From Marinospirillum sp035271045 (GTDB lineage Bacteria; Pseudomonadota; Gammaproteobacteria; Pseudomonadales; Halomonadaceae): a stretch of 64,000 nucleotides of DNA. The stretch covers positions 1-64,000 of the forward strand of contig NZ_DATESC010000018.1 in NCBI RefSeq assembly GCF_035271045.1, given 5' to 3'. How positions within the stretch are numbered: position 1 is the stretch's first letter; each line of letters begins with the position of its first letter. The translations under genes and the position numbers were made by a program. This document shows, one piece after another, positions 1 through 7,622 of this stretch. The notes beneath the pieces are model-generated. The model saw only the letters and a list, made by a program, of their open reading frames with translations, was not told where the DNA came from and did no database searches.

Positions 1-141
1 ACAAGCCTACATCAAGCACATTCTTGACCGCATAGCTGTCGCTGACACATTAGAAAAACTCGAAGCCCTGCTGCCATGGAATGTAGAGCTGGATTAAGCT
101 AAGTAGCCGTTCTGCAAGGGTGCTGATTTAAGGGCGCTTAC
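1..141 (+). mobile_element. Right end of an IS66-family insertion sequence
   Basis: The first 97 bases encode the last 31 residues of an IS66-type transposase, followed by about 40 noncoding bases ending in GGGCGCTTAC at 132-141. IS66-family elements typically end in GTAA...TTAC with a GTAAGCG-like terminus, so I place the element's right boundary at 141. Immediately after it, at 142, sequence homologous to the middle of an arsR-family gene begins abruptly, which fixes the junction independently. The left end lies outside the window, so target-site duplication cannot be checked. Confidence 0.8.
2..97 (+). CDS. IS66-family transposase, C-terminal end only
   Basis: A reading frame open from the window edge encodes 31 residues and a TAA stop. 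It contains an HILDRIA segment and ends in LEALLPWNVELD. The motif LLPWN close to the C-terminus is characteristic of the IS66 TnpC transposase (the small IS66 C-terminal domain). TnpC is a DDE transposase that moves the element, usually together with accessory TnpA and TnpB proteins. The catalytic part lies upstream of the window, so whether the element is intact cannot be judged. The gene sits against an interrupted arsR-family gene. Confidence 0.82.
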   Translation, partial: QAYIKHILDRIAVADTLEKLEALLPWNVELD

Positions 142-333
142 GTTTTTTATACCTTAATTAGCAAAAAACGTCCCTTTCATACCAAGCTAATAGAAGCGGT
201 ACAAAGCATTCCTAAGCAAGAATTTCAAGATGAAGTGAAAAAATGCTATCTACGCCTGGCGTTGCGCAAGAGTGGCCAGTGTGTGGTTGGCCCGGCGAGT
301 CAAGAATGGGCTGATATTTGTCCTGTTGAGTAA
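142..333 (+). pseudogene. 3' fragment of an arsR-family regulator gene cut by IS66
   Basis: Bases 142-333 align without gaps to bases 2391-2582, the last 63 codons and stop of the intact arsR-family gene downstream. By hand I count 16 differences in 192 bases. The frame stays open and ends in the same context (TAATG). The fragment lacks the winged-helix DNA-binding part, which would lie to the left of the IS66 end at 141, so it is a broken gene, not a working regulator. Several differences are synonymous and others change residues (for example Lys-Ser for Glu-Asp near residue 110), so the copies diverged before or after the insertion rather than being a very recent duplication. Confidence 0.85.
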
Positions 334-414
334 TGCTAGAGTGCACTATTGCAAAAAAGCAGCCCACCATCTAGTAATAGCTAAAAACTATGGAGTAAAC
401 ATTCTTAAAGCTTG

Positions 415-1005
415 TTACTCAATAAAGCCAGTAGTGAACATCTCATTGACTATTTTCTTTGCCAAACTTTCTGCAAACACCGTGTTAGTTATATTTGCTA
501 AGCCTGATGCTGAGGTGCTGGCTTCCATGATGAATGCTTTGTACTTTGTTTCCATATCAAACATGGTTATCGAATACCCTTGGTTTCGATTATAGGAGTA
601 CGTTGCCATGGAGTTTGTGCTACCTGAAATAGTATTGCCGTAAACGGTAGCCGAGCCAAATGTTTGGGACCCTATATACTGGCTACTACTGCCACCTGAT
701 CCGATACCAATGATTAACCAACCATCGATACCACTCTGCTCAATGATTTCAAAAACTTTAGGTTCTGAATACTCTCTTGTAGGAGGAAACAGGTCATCCT
801 TTGTTATACACTCTACAGATCTTTTACTTAGATCATTGCATAGTTTAGTAAACAACAACTCTTTGAACTCAAAATTTGCGTTTGGTACATCAACTAAAAT
901 TTTGGTATAAGTTTTATTCTTATGTTCAGGATCGATGTGAGTTTGTATTTTTGTTGTTGCACAGCCGGTTATTAAAAGCTTGGTTGCTAACTCTGAGTGC
1001 AACAC
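415..1005 (-). CDS. Putative lipoprotein, N-terminus probably altered by IS30 insertion
   Basis: The 196-residue reading frame begins with a GTG at 1005 and has a lipobox-like LLITGC at residues 10-15, so the mature protein would be lipid-anchored at the cysteine. The stretch before it is unusual: it has almost no hydrophobic core and no basic start, unlike a functional lipoprotein signal peptide. The GTG overlaps the end of the IS30-family transposase gene. I infer that the element landed in or just before the signal peptide and that the first 8-10 codons are element-derived. The middle is rich in Gly and Ser (GIGSGGSSS, then a Ser/Thr/Tyr-rich stretch), and the rest is a globular secreted domain I cannot name. 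Expression and export are doubtful. Confidence 0.55.
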   Translation of the reverse strand: MLHSELATKLLITGCATTKIQTHIDPEHKNKTYTKILVDVPNANFEFKELLFTKLCNDLSKRSVECITKDDLFPPTREYSEPKVFEIIEQSGIDGWLIIGIGSGGSSSQYIGSQTFGSATVYGNTISGSTNSMATYSYNRNQGYSITMFDMETKYKAFIMEASTSASGLANITNTVFAESLAKKIVNEMFTTGFIE

Positions 1006-2135
1006 TAGTGTGTTGAAGCTGGGTTTTCTACTTCCTTCTTAAAAACTTTGGTAATGACTTCGATTGGGCAGTCGTAATTAAAGCGTTGTCTGGGGCGTAT
1101 ATTTAACTGGTAAGCAATAGCATCCAACTCTTCTTGCGTTACACCCGATAAATCCGTGCCTTTAGGCAAGTATTGGCGTATCAAGCCATTAATATTCTCG
1201 TTGCTACCACGCTGCCAAGGGCTGTGCGGATCACAAAAGTAGATTGCCACCCCCGTTCTTTGAGTGATTTCAGCATGTTTTACCATCTCACGACCTTGAT
1301 CATAGGTCATGCTTTTACGTAGTTCTAACGGCATTCGGTTAAGTGCAGCACTAAAACCTTCAACAGCCGAGGTTGCTGTTGCATCACGCATTTTAGCTAA
1401 AATAAGGTAGCCACTGGTGCGCTCAACTAAAGTACCAACAGCTGAAGCATTCATCTTGCCTTTAATAAGGTCACCTTCCCAGTGACCGGGTATAACACGG
1501 CTTTCTATTTCAGGTGGGCGCATATGGATGCTGACCATTTCAGGGATTTGATTGCGTCGGTCTACACCGCCAGCGCGTGGCCTACGGGTTGATTTACCCT
1601 GACGCAGGCAGATGATGAGTTCTTTTTTTAGTTCGCCCACAGGCAACGCATAGATTGCATTGTAAATGGTTTCTTGGCACACGTAAGTGTCTTCGTATCC
1701 AGGTAGTTTCATATTACGAAGCCTACCTGCAATTTGCTGTGGTGAAAACTTTTGACGTAGTAAATAAATAACCAGATCAAACAATTCAGAACCTAACTTG
1801 AGTTTCTTTTTAGGTCGGCAAGGGATACGGCGGTGATTTCTTATCAGTTGAGCATTACGTGCTTGGTAGCTAGCACCAGCACTAGAGTTACGTTTAACTT
1901 CACGAGAAATTGTCGAAGGAGGACGTTCAAGCAATCTTGCAATAGCTCTTAAACTGAAGTTTTGGGCTAAGCCCACCTGAATGGTGGCACGCTCTTCAAT
2001 GGAAAGTTCTGTATATTTCATGCTTGCCATTCAGGCTTAGTATTTTTTATTGGCTTGGTTTTAATAGTTAAAGCACTAAAAGCAGAAAAGCGTGTAGAAA
2101 ACTCTAAATGTTGATTAAGCTTGACCCAACAAGCC
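985..2135 (-). mobile_element. IS30-family insertion sequence (ends approximate)
   Basis: A complete IS30-type transposase gene fills 1005-2030. Candidate imperfect terminal inverted repeats lie at about 985-1005 (ending TGAGTGCAACAC) and about 2108-2135 (containing the complement of TTAATCAACAT). They match only partly by eye, so the boundaries are estimates. The element separates the lipoprotein gene from the intact arsR-family gene. Together with the IS66 remnant it marks this stretch as an insertion hot spot. Confidence 0.5.
1005..2030 (-). CDS. IS30-family transposase
   Basis: The 341-residue protein is full length for the family. The N-terminus carries a helix-turn-helix of the IS30 type (residues about 5-50, SLRAIARLLERPPSTISREV). 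The integrase-like core shows the DDE residues in typical contexts: Asp in GHWEGDLIKG, Asp in TYDQGREM, and Glu in the RGSNENINGLIR segment, followed by the family's QYLPKGTD. It therefore looks catalytically intact and would move its element by cut-and-paste or circle intermediates. The TAG stop overlaps the GTG proposed as the start of the lipoprotein gene on the same strand. Confidence 0.93.
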   Translation of the reverse strand: MASMKYTELSIEERATIQVGLAQNFSLRAIARLLERPPSTISREVKRNSSAGASYQARNAQLIRNHRRIPCRPKKKLKLGSELFDLVIYLLRQKFSPQQIAGRLRNMKLPGYEDTYVCQETIYNAIYALPVGELKKELIICLRQGKSTRRPRAGGVDRRNQIPEMVSIHMRPPEIESRVIPGHWEGDLIKGKMNASAVGTLVERTSGYLILAKMRDATATSAVEGFSAALNRMPLELRKSMTYDQGREMVKHAEITQRTGVAIYFCDPHSPWQRGSNENINGLIRQYLPKGTDLSGVTQEELDAIAYQLNIRPRQRFNYDCPIEVITKVFKKEVENPASTH

Positions 2136-2186
2136 TGCAAGCGATAATAGCCCACAGTTTAAGCCGTAAAATTATAGGAGTGTTCT

Positions 2187-2582
2187 GTGGATGAACGTTA
2201 TGTTGAAGCCTTGAAAGCTATTGCAGAGCCTAACCGTTTGCGGCTTTTTTGGTTATTGGTACAAATTGATGAGCGGATTTGTGTTGCTGAAGCGATGGAT
2301 GTTCTTGGTGAGCCGCACTATAACGTTTCTCGTAACTTAAAAATTTTGCAAAGAGCTGGTTTGGTGACGGCAAAAAAAGAAGGGAAGTGGGTTTTTTATA
2401 CCTTGATTAGCAAAAAACTTCCTTTTCATACCAAGCTAATAGAAGCGGTACAAAGCATTCCTAAGCAAGAGTTTCAAGATGAAATAAAAAAATGCCATCT
2501 ACGTTTGGCGTTGCGCGAAGATGGCCAGTGTGTGGTTGGCCCAGCGAGTCAAGAATGGGCTGATATTTGTTCTATTGAGTAA
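2187..2582 (+). CDS. ArsR-family winged-helix transcriptional regulator
   Basis: The 131-residue protein begins at a GTG preceded six bases upstream by TAGGAG. Residues about 5-80 form an ArsR/SmtB-type winged helix: AIAEPNRLRLFWLL opens the fold and HYNVSRNLKILQRAGLV is the recognition helix-turn-helix. The usual metal-binding ELCVCDL motif is absent; the equivalent segment reads ERICVAEAMDVLG with one cysteine. The C-terminal 45 residues contain a KKC and a GQC segment, so two further cysteines could sense thiol-reactive signals, but that is speculation. A broken paralogue lies at 142-333. The gene converges on, and overlaps by 11 bases, the LysR-family gene. Its target is not evident. Confidence 0.85.
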   Translation: MDERYVEALKAIAEPNRLRLFWLLVQIDERICVAEAMDVLGEPHYNVSRNLKILQRAGLVTAKKEGKWVFYTLISKKLPFHTKLIEAVQSIPKQEFQDEIKKCHLRLALREDGQCVVGPASQEWADICSIE

Positions 2583-3483
2583 TGTCAGAATGCTCTTCCC
2601 CCATCAATAAAGCTTCTTGTTCTTCTACTAATCGTCTTAACTCCAACCATACTGCTTCAACCCTAGCTAGGCGTTTACGTTCTGGCTGGGCGGCTAACCA
2701 AAAACTGCGGGTTAGGGTGAGCTGTTCTTCTAAAACAGGCTTTAACTCAGGTGCTTCTTTGGCCATAAAACAAGGCAAAATTGCCACGCCTAAACCTGCT
2801 TTTGCCATTGAGAATTGTGAAATAACACTGGTGCTACGAAACGCTGGCTGGGCATCGGGCAGTAACCTATCCATATAATTAAGCTGGTCGGTGAACATTA
2901 AATCGTCAATGTAGCCAATTAAGCGGTGCTGGTTTAAGTCTTCAATTTGGTTAACTTGGGGTGCTTCTTTTAAATAAGCATCGGTGGCATAAAGTTTAAG
3001 CCGGTAGTCGCATAATTTAGTAACTACTAGGCTGGTGTGCCTTGGGCGTTCAATGGTTACGGCCATATCTGCTTCATGGCGCGTCAGCTTTACAAAGCGA
3101 GGCATGGGTAACAGTTCGACCACTAGGCGGGGGTTCTGGCGGCAAAATCCACTTAATTTAGGCGTGATAAAAAAACTGCCAAAACCTTCAGTTGAACCAA
3201 TTCTTACCGAGCCTATGCGTTCTTCACCGAGTCCTTGCAGAATTTCACTGGCAGTCAAAGCTTGTTGTTCCATTTGCCTTGCGGTTGCTAATAATAATTG
3301 ACCTTGGCTAGTCAGCAAATGCCCTTCTGGACTGCGTTCAAATAGCTGTACTTCTAGTTGTGTTTCTAAGCGATGCAAGCGGCGCGATACGGTTGAGGCG
3401 TTGATACGCAAGCGCTTGGCGGCTTCACTTAGCTTTTCTGTACGGGCTAATTCTAAAAAAATTCGTATATCATCCCAGTCCAT
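2572..3483 (-). CDS. LysR-family transcriptional regulator, likely controls mmsA
   Basis: The 303-residue protein has the standard LysR layout. An N-terminal winged HTH covers residues about 3-62 (IRIFLELARTEKLSEAAKRL, then NASTVSRRLHRLE), followed by a periplasmic-binding-protein-like effector domain from about residue 90 to 290. It is transcribed divergently from mmsA with 184 bases between the starts, the usual arrangement in which a LysR protein regulates its neighbour and itself. Two short perfect palindromes lie in that gap, one fitting the T-N11-A rule. The effector is unknown; a branched-chain or C3 semialdehyde precursor would fit the target. The 3' end overlaps the convergent arsR-family gene. 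Confidence 0.88.
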   Translation of the reverse strand: MDWDDIRIFLELARTEKLSEAAKRLRINASTVSRRLHRLETQLEVQLFERSPEGHLLTSQGQLLLATARQMEQQALTASEILQGLGEERIGSVRIGSTEGFGSFFITPKLSGFCRQNPRLVVELLPMPRFVKLTRHEADMAVTIERPRHTSLVVTKLCDYRLKLYATDAYLKEAPQVNQIEDLNQHRLIGYIDDLMFTDQLNYMDRLLPDAQPAFRSTSVISQFSMAKAGLGVAILPCFMAKEAPELKPVLEEQLTLTRSFWLAAQPERKRLARVEAVWLELRRLVEEQEALLMGEEHSDITQ

Positions 3484-3526
3484 ATCAAAACCTTTTTTCT
3501 GGCTAAGGGGTTACTAAACAACAGCA

Positions 3527-3571
3527 TTGCATTTTTGCAAGCCTGCCTTGCACTTGGGTAGCTTGTCAAGC
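3527..3571. promoter_or_regulatory. Candidate LysR operator region between lysR-type gene and mmsA
   Basis: Two perfect inverted repeats lie in the divergent gap. TTGCA-TTTT-TGCAA at 3527-3540 contains a T-N11-A arrangement, and GCTTG-T-CAAGC lies at 3561-3571. LysR proteins commonly bind a T-N11-A recognition site plus a second activation site nearer the target promoter. The two repeats are about 32 bases apart centre to centre, roughly three helical turns. No strong -35/-10 pair was recognised. Binding by the adjacent regulator is inferred from position only. Confidence 0.4.
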
Positions 3572-3667
3572 AGGGATAAGGGTGTCTAAGATGCTAACCA
3601 AGCAATTCAATACTAAGCTTTTAAATAATGAATAACTAAAACAAATAACTAAAACGAGAGGTATGCC

Positions 3668-5167
3668 ATGACCCTACGTCAAATCCCGATGATTATTGGT
3701 GGTAAAGAAGTAATCTCTAAGTCAACTGACTGGCGCGATGTGCTTAACCCTGCAACGCAAGAAGTTGTGGCACGCGTGCCTTTTTGTACGCTAGATGAAG
3801 TGGATGCAGCGATTGAAAATGCTAACGAAGCCTTCAAAACATGGCGCAACACTTCACTAGCTGCGCGTATGCGTATTATGTTGAAATTTCAACAGTTAGT
3901 GCGTGAAAATGTTAAAGAGTTAGCGGCTTTAATTACTGAAGAACACGGTAAAACTTTGCCCGATGCTGAAGGCGAAGTGGGTCGTGGTTTAGAAGTTATT
4001 GAACACGCTTGCTCTATTCCTTCACTACAAATCAGCGAAATGGCTGAAAACGTAGCCACTGGCGTTAATGTTTACACGTTAAAGCAGCCATTAGGTGTGG
4101 GCGCAGGTATTACGGCTTTTAACTTCCCGATTATGTTGCCTTGCTTTATGTTCCCGATTGCCATTGCAACGGGTAATACTTTTGTACTGAAACCATCAGA
4201 GCAAGATCCTACTTCAAGCCTACGTTTAGTAGAGCTAGCGCACGAAGCGGGCTTACCACCTGGTGTACTTAACGTTGTTCATGGTGGCCCAGAAGTGGCG
4301 CAGCGTTTATGTGAACACGAGCACATTAAAGCAGTATCCTTCATTGGTTCTAGCCATGTTGGTAAAATTATTTATGACCACGCTGGTCGTGCTGGTAAGC
4401 GTGCTCAGTGCATGATGGGTGCTAAAAACCACGCAGTTGTTCTGCCTGATGCGAATAAAGATCAAGCGATTGATGCCTTGTTAGGTTCTGCGTTTGGTGC
4501 AGCAGGTCAGCGCTGCATGGCTAACCCAGTGGTTATTTTAGTGGGTGAAGCACGCGAATGGTCAGCCGATATTGTTGAGCGTTCCAAGACAATGAAAGTT
4601 GGCCCGGGTACCGACGTAACGGTTGACGTTTGCCCAGTGGTTTCGCCTCAAGCAAGAGACAAAATTGTTAAGCTGATTGATTCTGGTGTTGCTCAAGGTG
4701 CAACCCTAGCCCTAGATGGCCGTAACCCAGTGGTTAAAGGCTATGAGAAGGGTAACTTTGTTGGTGCAACGGTGTTTACTGACGTTACACCTGATATGGA
4801 TATTTATTCACAGGAAATTTTTGGTCCAGTACTTTGTGTCGTGGGTGTTGAAACGCTAGACGATGCGATTGCTTACATTAATGCCAACGAAAATGGTAAC
4901 GGCACTTCAATTTTTACCGCTTCGGGTTGGGCTGCACACAAGTTCCAAAATGAAATCGATGTCGGTCAGGTGGGTATTAATATGCCAATTCCTGTGCCTG
5001 TTGCTTACTTTAGTTTCACTGGTTCACGTGCTTCACGTTTAGGTCCATTAGGCCCTAATGGTAAAGAAGCAGTGAAGTTCTGGACACACAGCAAGACAGT
5101 AACCGAGCGTTGGTTCCAGCCAGACAGTATTTCAGAAGGTGTGAACACCACTATCTCGATGAAATAA
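3668..5167 (+). CDS. mmsA: CoA-acylating methylmalonate-semialdehyde dehydrogenase
   Basis: The 499-residue protein is full length for the MmsA branch of the aldehyde dehydrogenases. It oxidises methylmalonate or malonate semialdehyde to propionyl- or acetyl-CoA with NAD and CoA, releasing CO2. The catalytic cysteine is Cys283 in the family's AAGQRCMA segment, and the NAD-binding domain includes FVLKPSEQDPTSS. The position of the general-base Glu of hydrolytic aldehyde dehydrogenases reads GAKNHAVVLP with Asn, as expected for the CoA-dependent branch. The start follows a GAGAGG ribosome site. The gene is alone between a divergent LysR regulator and a strong terminator. It serves valine, beta-alanine, inositol or 3-hydroxypropionate catabolism; the acuI gene nearby makes the C3 route plausible here. 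Confidence 0.93.
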   Translation: MTLRQIPMIIGGKEVISKSTDWRDVLNPATQEVVARVPFCTLDEVDAAIENANEAFKTWRNTSLAARMRIMLKFQQLVRENVKELAALITEEHGKTLPDAEGEVGRGLEVIEHACSIPSLQISEMAENVATGVNVYTLKQPLGVGAGITAFNFPIMLPCFMFPIAIATGNTFVLKPSEQDPTSSLRLVELAHEAGLPPGVLNVVHGGPEVAQRLCEHEHIKAVSFIGSSHVGKIIYDHAGRAGKRAQCMMGAKNHAVVLPDANKDQAIDALLGSAFGAAGQRCMANPVVILVGEAREWSADIVERSKTMKVGPGTDVTVDVCPVVSPQARDKIVKLIDSGVAQGATLALDGRNPVVKGYEKGNFVGATVFTDVTPDMDIYSQEIFGPVLCVVGVETLDDAIAYINANENGNGTSIFTASGWAAHKFQNEIDVGQVGINMPIPVPVAYFSFTGSRASRLGPLGPNGKEAVKFWTHSKTVTERWFQPDSISEGVNTTISMK

Positions 5168-5209
5168 GTTTTCTCCACTAGTAAAAGCTGTATCACTCTG
5201 TAGTAATTT

Positions 5210-5234
5210 AGCCCCACCTAGGTGGGGCTTTTTT
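5210..5234 (+). terminator. Intrinsic terminator after mmsA
   Basis: A perfect palindrome starting AGCCCCACC and ending GGTGGGGCT occupies 5210-5229, followed by a run of T to 5234. This GC-rich stem with a U tract ends the mmsA transcript before ogt. Confidence 0.9.
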
Positions 5235-5277
5235 GTTAATCTTCTAGTCATACTATTTATGTGTAAGGGGGCGGCAG

Positions 5278-5817
5278 ATGATTAACATAGCTTTATTGCA
5301 AGGTGAATTGCTTAGCTGGGCAGAAATTCAGCTGCCAGACTTTAAAGCCATTATTTTAGTTAGCCCTAAAGGATTAGTTGCGCTTGAGCCTTTTTTTAAT
5401 GATGCTGACTTTGCTGAACAGCTAGCTGCGTTTTCTTTAGCTAGAATAGAACCTTTATCGGCTGGGCAACGTATAAGTTGGTCGCAGCGTATTAGTGCGG
5501 CTTTAGTGAATTCTGCCTTAATTAAAGACCTGCCGCTAGATTTACAAGGCACGCCTTTTCAGCTGACGGTTTGGTCGGCTTTATTAAATATCTCCAAAGG
5601 TGAAACACTCAGCTACAGCCAGTTAGCAGCTAAAGTGGGTAAGCCTAAAGCAGTCAGAGCCATAGGTAGTGCTTGTGGTGCTAATCCCATCCCTTTTTTA
5701 GTACCCTGCCACCGTATTTTACGTAGCGATGGCAGCTTAGGTGGTTTTGCCTTTGGCTTAGCGATGAAACAACAGTTGTTAGATAGAGAAAAAGTAGACG
5801 GTAAAAAAGCCTTATGA
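5278..5817 (+). CDS. ogt: Methylated-DNA--protein-cysteine methyltransferase
   Basis: The 179-residue protein has the size of a single-function Ogt. It removes methyl groups from O6-methylguanine or O4-methylthymine by irreversible transfer to its own cysteine. The active site is Cys144 in VPCHRIL, preceded by the DNA-binding segment KAVRAIGSACGANPIPF and the conserved LSYSQLA; the C-terminal GSLGGFAFG loop also fits. The N-terminal 75 residues form the poorly conserved RNase-H-like domain. The TGA stop overlaps the ATG of the CobW-type gene by four bases (ATGA), so the two are translationally coupled. No Ada AraC-type domain is fused, so there is no sign of self-regulation. Confidence 0.9.
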   Translation: MINIALLQGELLSWAEIQLPDFKAIILVSPKGLVALEPFFNDADFAEQLAAFSLARIEPLSAGQRISWSQRISAALVNSALIKDLPLDLQGTPFQLTVWSALLNISKGETLSYSQLAAKVGKPKAVRAIGSACGANPIPFLVPCHRILRSDGSLGGFAFGLAMKQQLLDREKVDGKKAL

Positions 5818-6896
5818 GCACTTCTGAAAATACACAACTCATCAAAAAAGTACCTGTTCACTTGATTAGCGGTTTTTTAGGTGTTGGTAAAACAACGGCA
5901 ATCAATCATTTAATTAAAAACAAGCCAGAAGGTGAACGCTGGGCGTTGGTGGTGAATGAGTTTGGGCAAATTGGGGTAGATGCCAGCCTGTTAGAAGCCG
6001 GTGAAGATTTACAAATTAAAGAATTACCCGGCGGCTGCATTTGTTGTGCTTTGGGTTTAACCCTTTCTGTCACCCTGATTAACCTTTTACAACGCTTTAA
6101 ACCCGACCGATTGATTATTGAACCCACGGGTTTAGGCCACCCAGCTGGCATTATTGATTTACTAACTGGCGGACAATTTAATGAAGTGCTAGAACTGCGC
6201 CCATTAGTCACCTTGGTTGACCCTCGTTTATTAAATGACCCCAAAGTGGTGGCGCATGAAACCTTTCAAGACCAAATCGCTTTAGCCGATATTTTGGTTT
6301 TTAATAAAATTGACCTTGCTAGCCCAGCGCAAACCCAAAAAGCCTTAGCAGAAGCCCAGCAGATGTTTCCACCTAAGTTGGCTTTATTAACCTGTGAAAA
6401 GGGTGAGTTGCCGCTGAGTGTTTTAGATTCTGCCGCCCAGTTAATTAGCCAGCAAACCAAACCAAAAACCACGCCTAGTCATCATCCTAAAGCCAATTTT
6501 TTAGCACCACAAACTACAGGTTTAGCTTTTTTAGCCTTGCCTGAAGTGGGTAAGCCTGTTTGCCAGCAAGGGGAAGGTTTGGGTGCTTTTTCTGTGGGTT
6601 GGGTATTTCATCGTGACGATGCTTTTGATGAAGACAAGCTTTATCAATGGGTAGATCAGCAGCAAAACTTGCTTAGAATTAAAGGTGTGTTTCGTGTGGG
6701 AACTAAGCAGTGGCGTAGTTTTAATAAAGTAGGTTTAGAGCTAGTGACGCAGCCGATTACCTATCGACGTGATTCCCGTTTAGAATTGATAGCAGGCCAG
6801 CCTTTTATTACAGGTTCATCTTTAGACGTGGTTAGTTTGCAAGAACAACTGCTGGCGTTAACGTTTAAACCTAAAGAGCCGACTTTATTTGATTAA
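5814..6896 (+). CDS. CobW/G3E-family GTPase, putative metal chaperone
   Basis: The 360-residue protein is a COG0523 GTPase. Its motifs in order are Walker A GFLGVGKTTAI (about residues 20-30), NEFGQIGVD, the metal-binding GGCICC (CxCC), the Walker-B region LIIEPTGLGHP, and the base-recognition FNKIDL. A C-terminal CobW_C domain follows a Lys/Pro/His linker (TTPSHHPKAN). Such proteins bind Zn, Co or similar metals through the CxCC site and insert or deliver them. The linker has only one His pair, so it is not a long histidine-rich metal sponge. The start overlaps ogt and miaE follows after 18 bases. MiaE and the CobW protein are both metal-related, but no specific client is evident and no Zur box was recognised. 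Confidence 0.88.
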   Translation: MSTSENTQLIKKVPVHLISGFLGVGKTTAINHLIKNKPEGERWALVVNEFGQIGVDASLLEAGEDLQIKELPGGCICCALGLTLSVTLINLLQRFKPDRLIIEPTGLGHPAGIIDLLTGGQFNEVLELRPLVTLVDPRLLNDPKVVAHETFQDQIALADILVFNKIDLASPAQTQKALAEAQQMFPPKLALLTCEKGELPLSVLDSAAQLISQQTKPKTTPSHHPKANFLAPQTTGLAFLALPEVGKPVCQQGEGLGAFSVGWVFHRDDAFDEDKLYQWVDQQQNLLRIKGVFRVGTKQWRSFNKVGLELVTQPITYRRDSRLELIAGQPFITGSSLDVVSLQEQLLALTFKPKEPTLFD

Positions 6897-6914
6897 TTTA
6901 AGAAGATTAATTTT

Positions 6915-7574
6915 ATGAGCGTTATTGAAACATCCAGTATAGAAACACTCGGTATAGAAATACCTGCTATTCCAGAAATCGATGCTTTTTTGTTGTGTGT
7001 TACGCCTCAAGCTTGGGTGGATTACGCTTTAAAAAACCTTGATGTGGTTTTAATTGACCATGCTTTATGTGAAAAAAAAGCGGCTTCAACGGCCATTAGC
7101 TTAATGCACCGTTATCCGCAATATGACGAGCTGCTAGACAAAATGACTGCCTTGGCGAGAGAGGAGTTGACGCATTTTAAGCAAGTGATAAACCTGCTGC
7201 GTGAGCGTGGCATTACTTACCAAAATATAGCACCGGGTCGTTATGCCGGTAAAATTTTTAAACACCTAAGAACCAGTGAACTCGGCCATTTTATTGATGC
7301 ATTAATTATAGGTGCCATTATTGAAGCCCGTTCTTGCGAACGCTTTGCGGCACTGGTTCCTGGTTTAGTCACCCAAGGTGAAGTGGCGCTTGCTGGTTAT
7401 TATTGCTCGCTTATTAAAGCTGAAGCGCGGCATTTTGAAGGCTATTTATACCTAGCTGAACTTTACACAGACGAGCCTATTGCACCCAGAGTGGCTAGTT
7501 TGTTAGCGATAGAACAGCAGCTAATTCAAAGCCCCGATACTAAATTTAGGTTTCATTCTGGTGTGCCCTGCTAG
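6915..7574 (+). CDS. miaE: tRNA-(ms2io6A)-hydroxylase
   Basis: The 219-residue protein matches MiaE, the nonhaem di-iron monooxygenase that hydroxylates the isopentenyl group of ms2i6A37 in tRNA. Two iron-ligand repeats of the ferritin-like four-helix bundle are visible: DHALCEKKAAS with REELTHFKQV, and IIEARSCERF with KAEARHFEGYL. The N-terminal extension of about 30 residues (ETSSIETLGIE) is low in complexity and probably dispensable. The gene is last in ogt-cobW-miaE. The hairpin that starts at its stop codon probably ends the operon. MiaE is scattered among gammaproteobacteria and requires the MiaA/MiaB modification genes, which are not in this window. Confidence 0.92.
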   Translation: MSVIETSSIETLGIEIPAIPEIDAFLLCVTPQAWVDYALKNLDVVLIDHALCEKKAASTAISLMHRYPQYDELLDKMTALAREELTHFKQVINLLRERGITYQNIAPGRYAGKIFKHLRTSELGHFIDALIIGAIIEARSCERFAALVPGLVTQGEVALAGYYCSLIKAEARHFEGYLYLAELYTDEPIAPRVASLLAIEQQLIQSPDTKFRFHSGVPC

Positions 7575-7608
7575 GGTGGTTGCCTTGAAGCTAACCACCC
7601 TAAGCTTT
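7573..7608 (+). terminator. Hairpin terminator after miaE
   Basis: The inverted repeat AGGGTGGTT (7573-7581) and AACCACCCT (7593-7601) has an 11-base loop. It is followed by a weak T-containing tail (AAGCTTTTA). The stem begins inside the miaE stop codon. The poor U tract makes it a moderate rather than strong terminator. Confidence 0.6.
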
Positions 7609-7622
7609 TAACGCCCTAGTTT

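Noticed and set aside
272..595. Plus-strand reading frame over the arsR remnant and lipoprotein gene
   Set aside because: It runs out of frame with the arsR fragment and antisense to the lipoprotein; no ribosome site or family resemblance.
1005..1031. Short inverted pair GTTTTCTAC (1023-1031 and 2094-2102) as IS30 ends
   Set aside because: Only nine bases match and flanks do not; the left copy is inside the transposase coding region. The outer candidates near 985 and 2135 fit IS30 ends better, though imperfectly.
1..2600. A complete composite transposon flanked by the two arsR copies
   Set aside because: The two copies are in direct orientation but only one is complete, the two elements belong to different families (IS66, IS30), and no matching outer ends were found.
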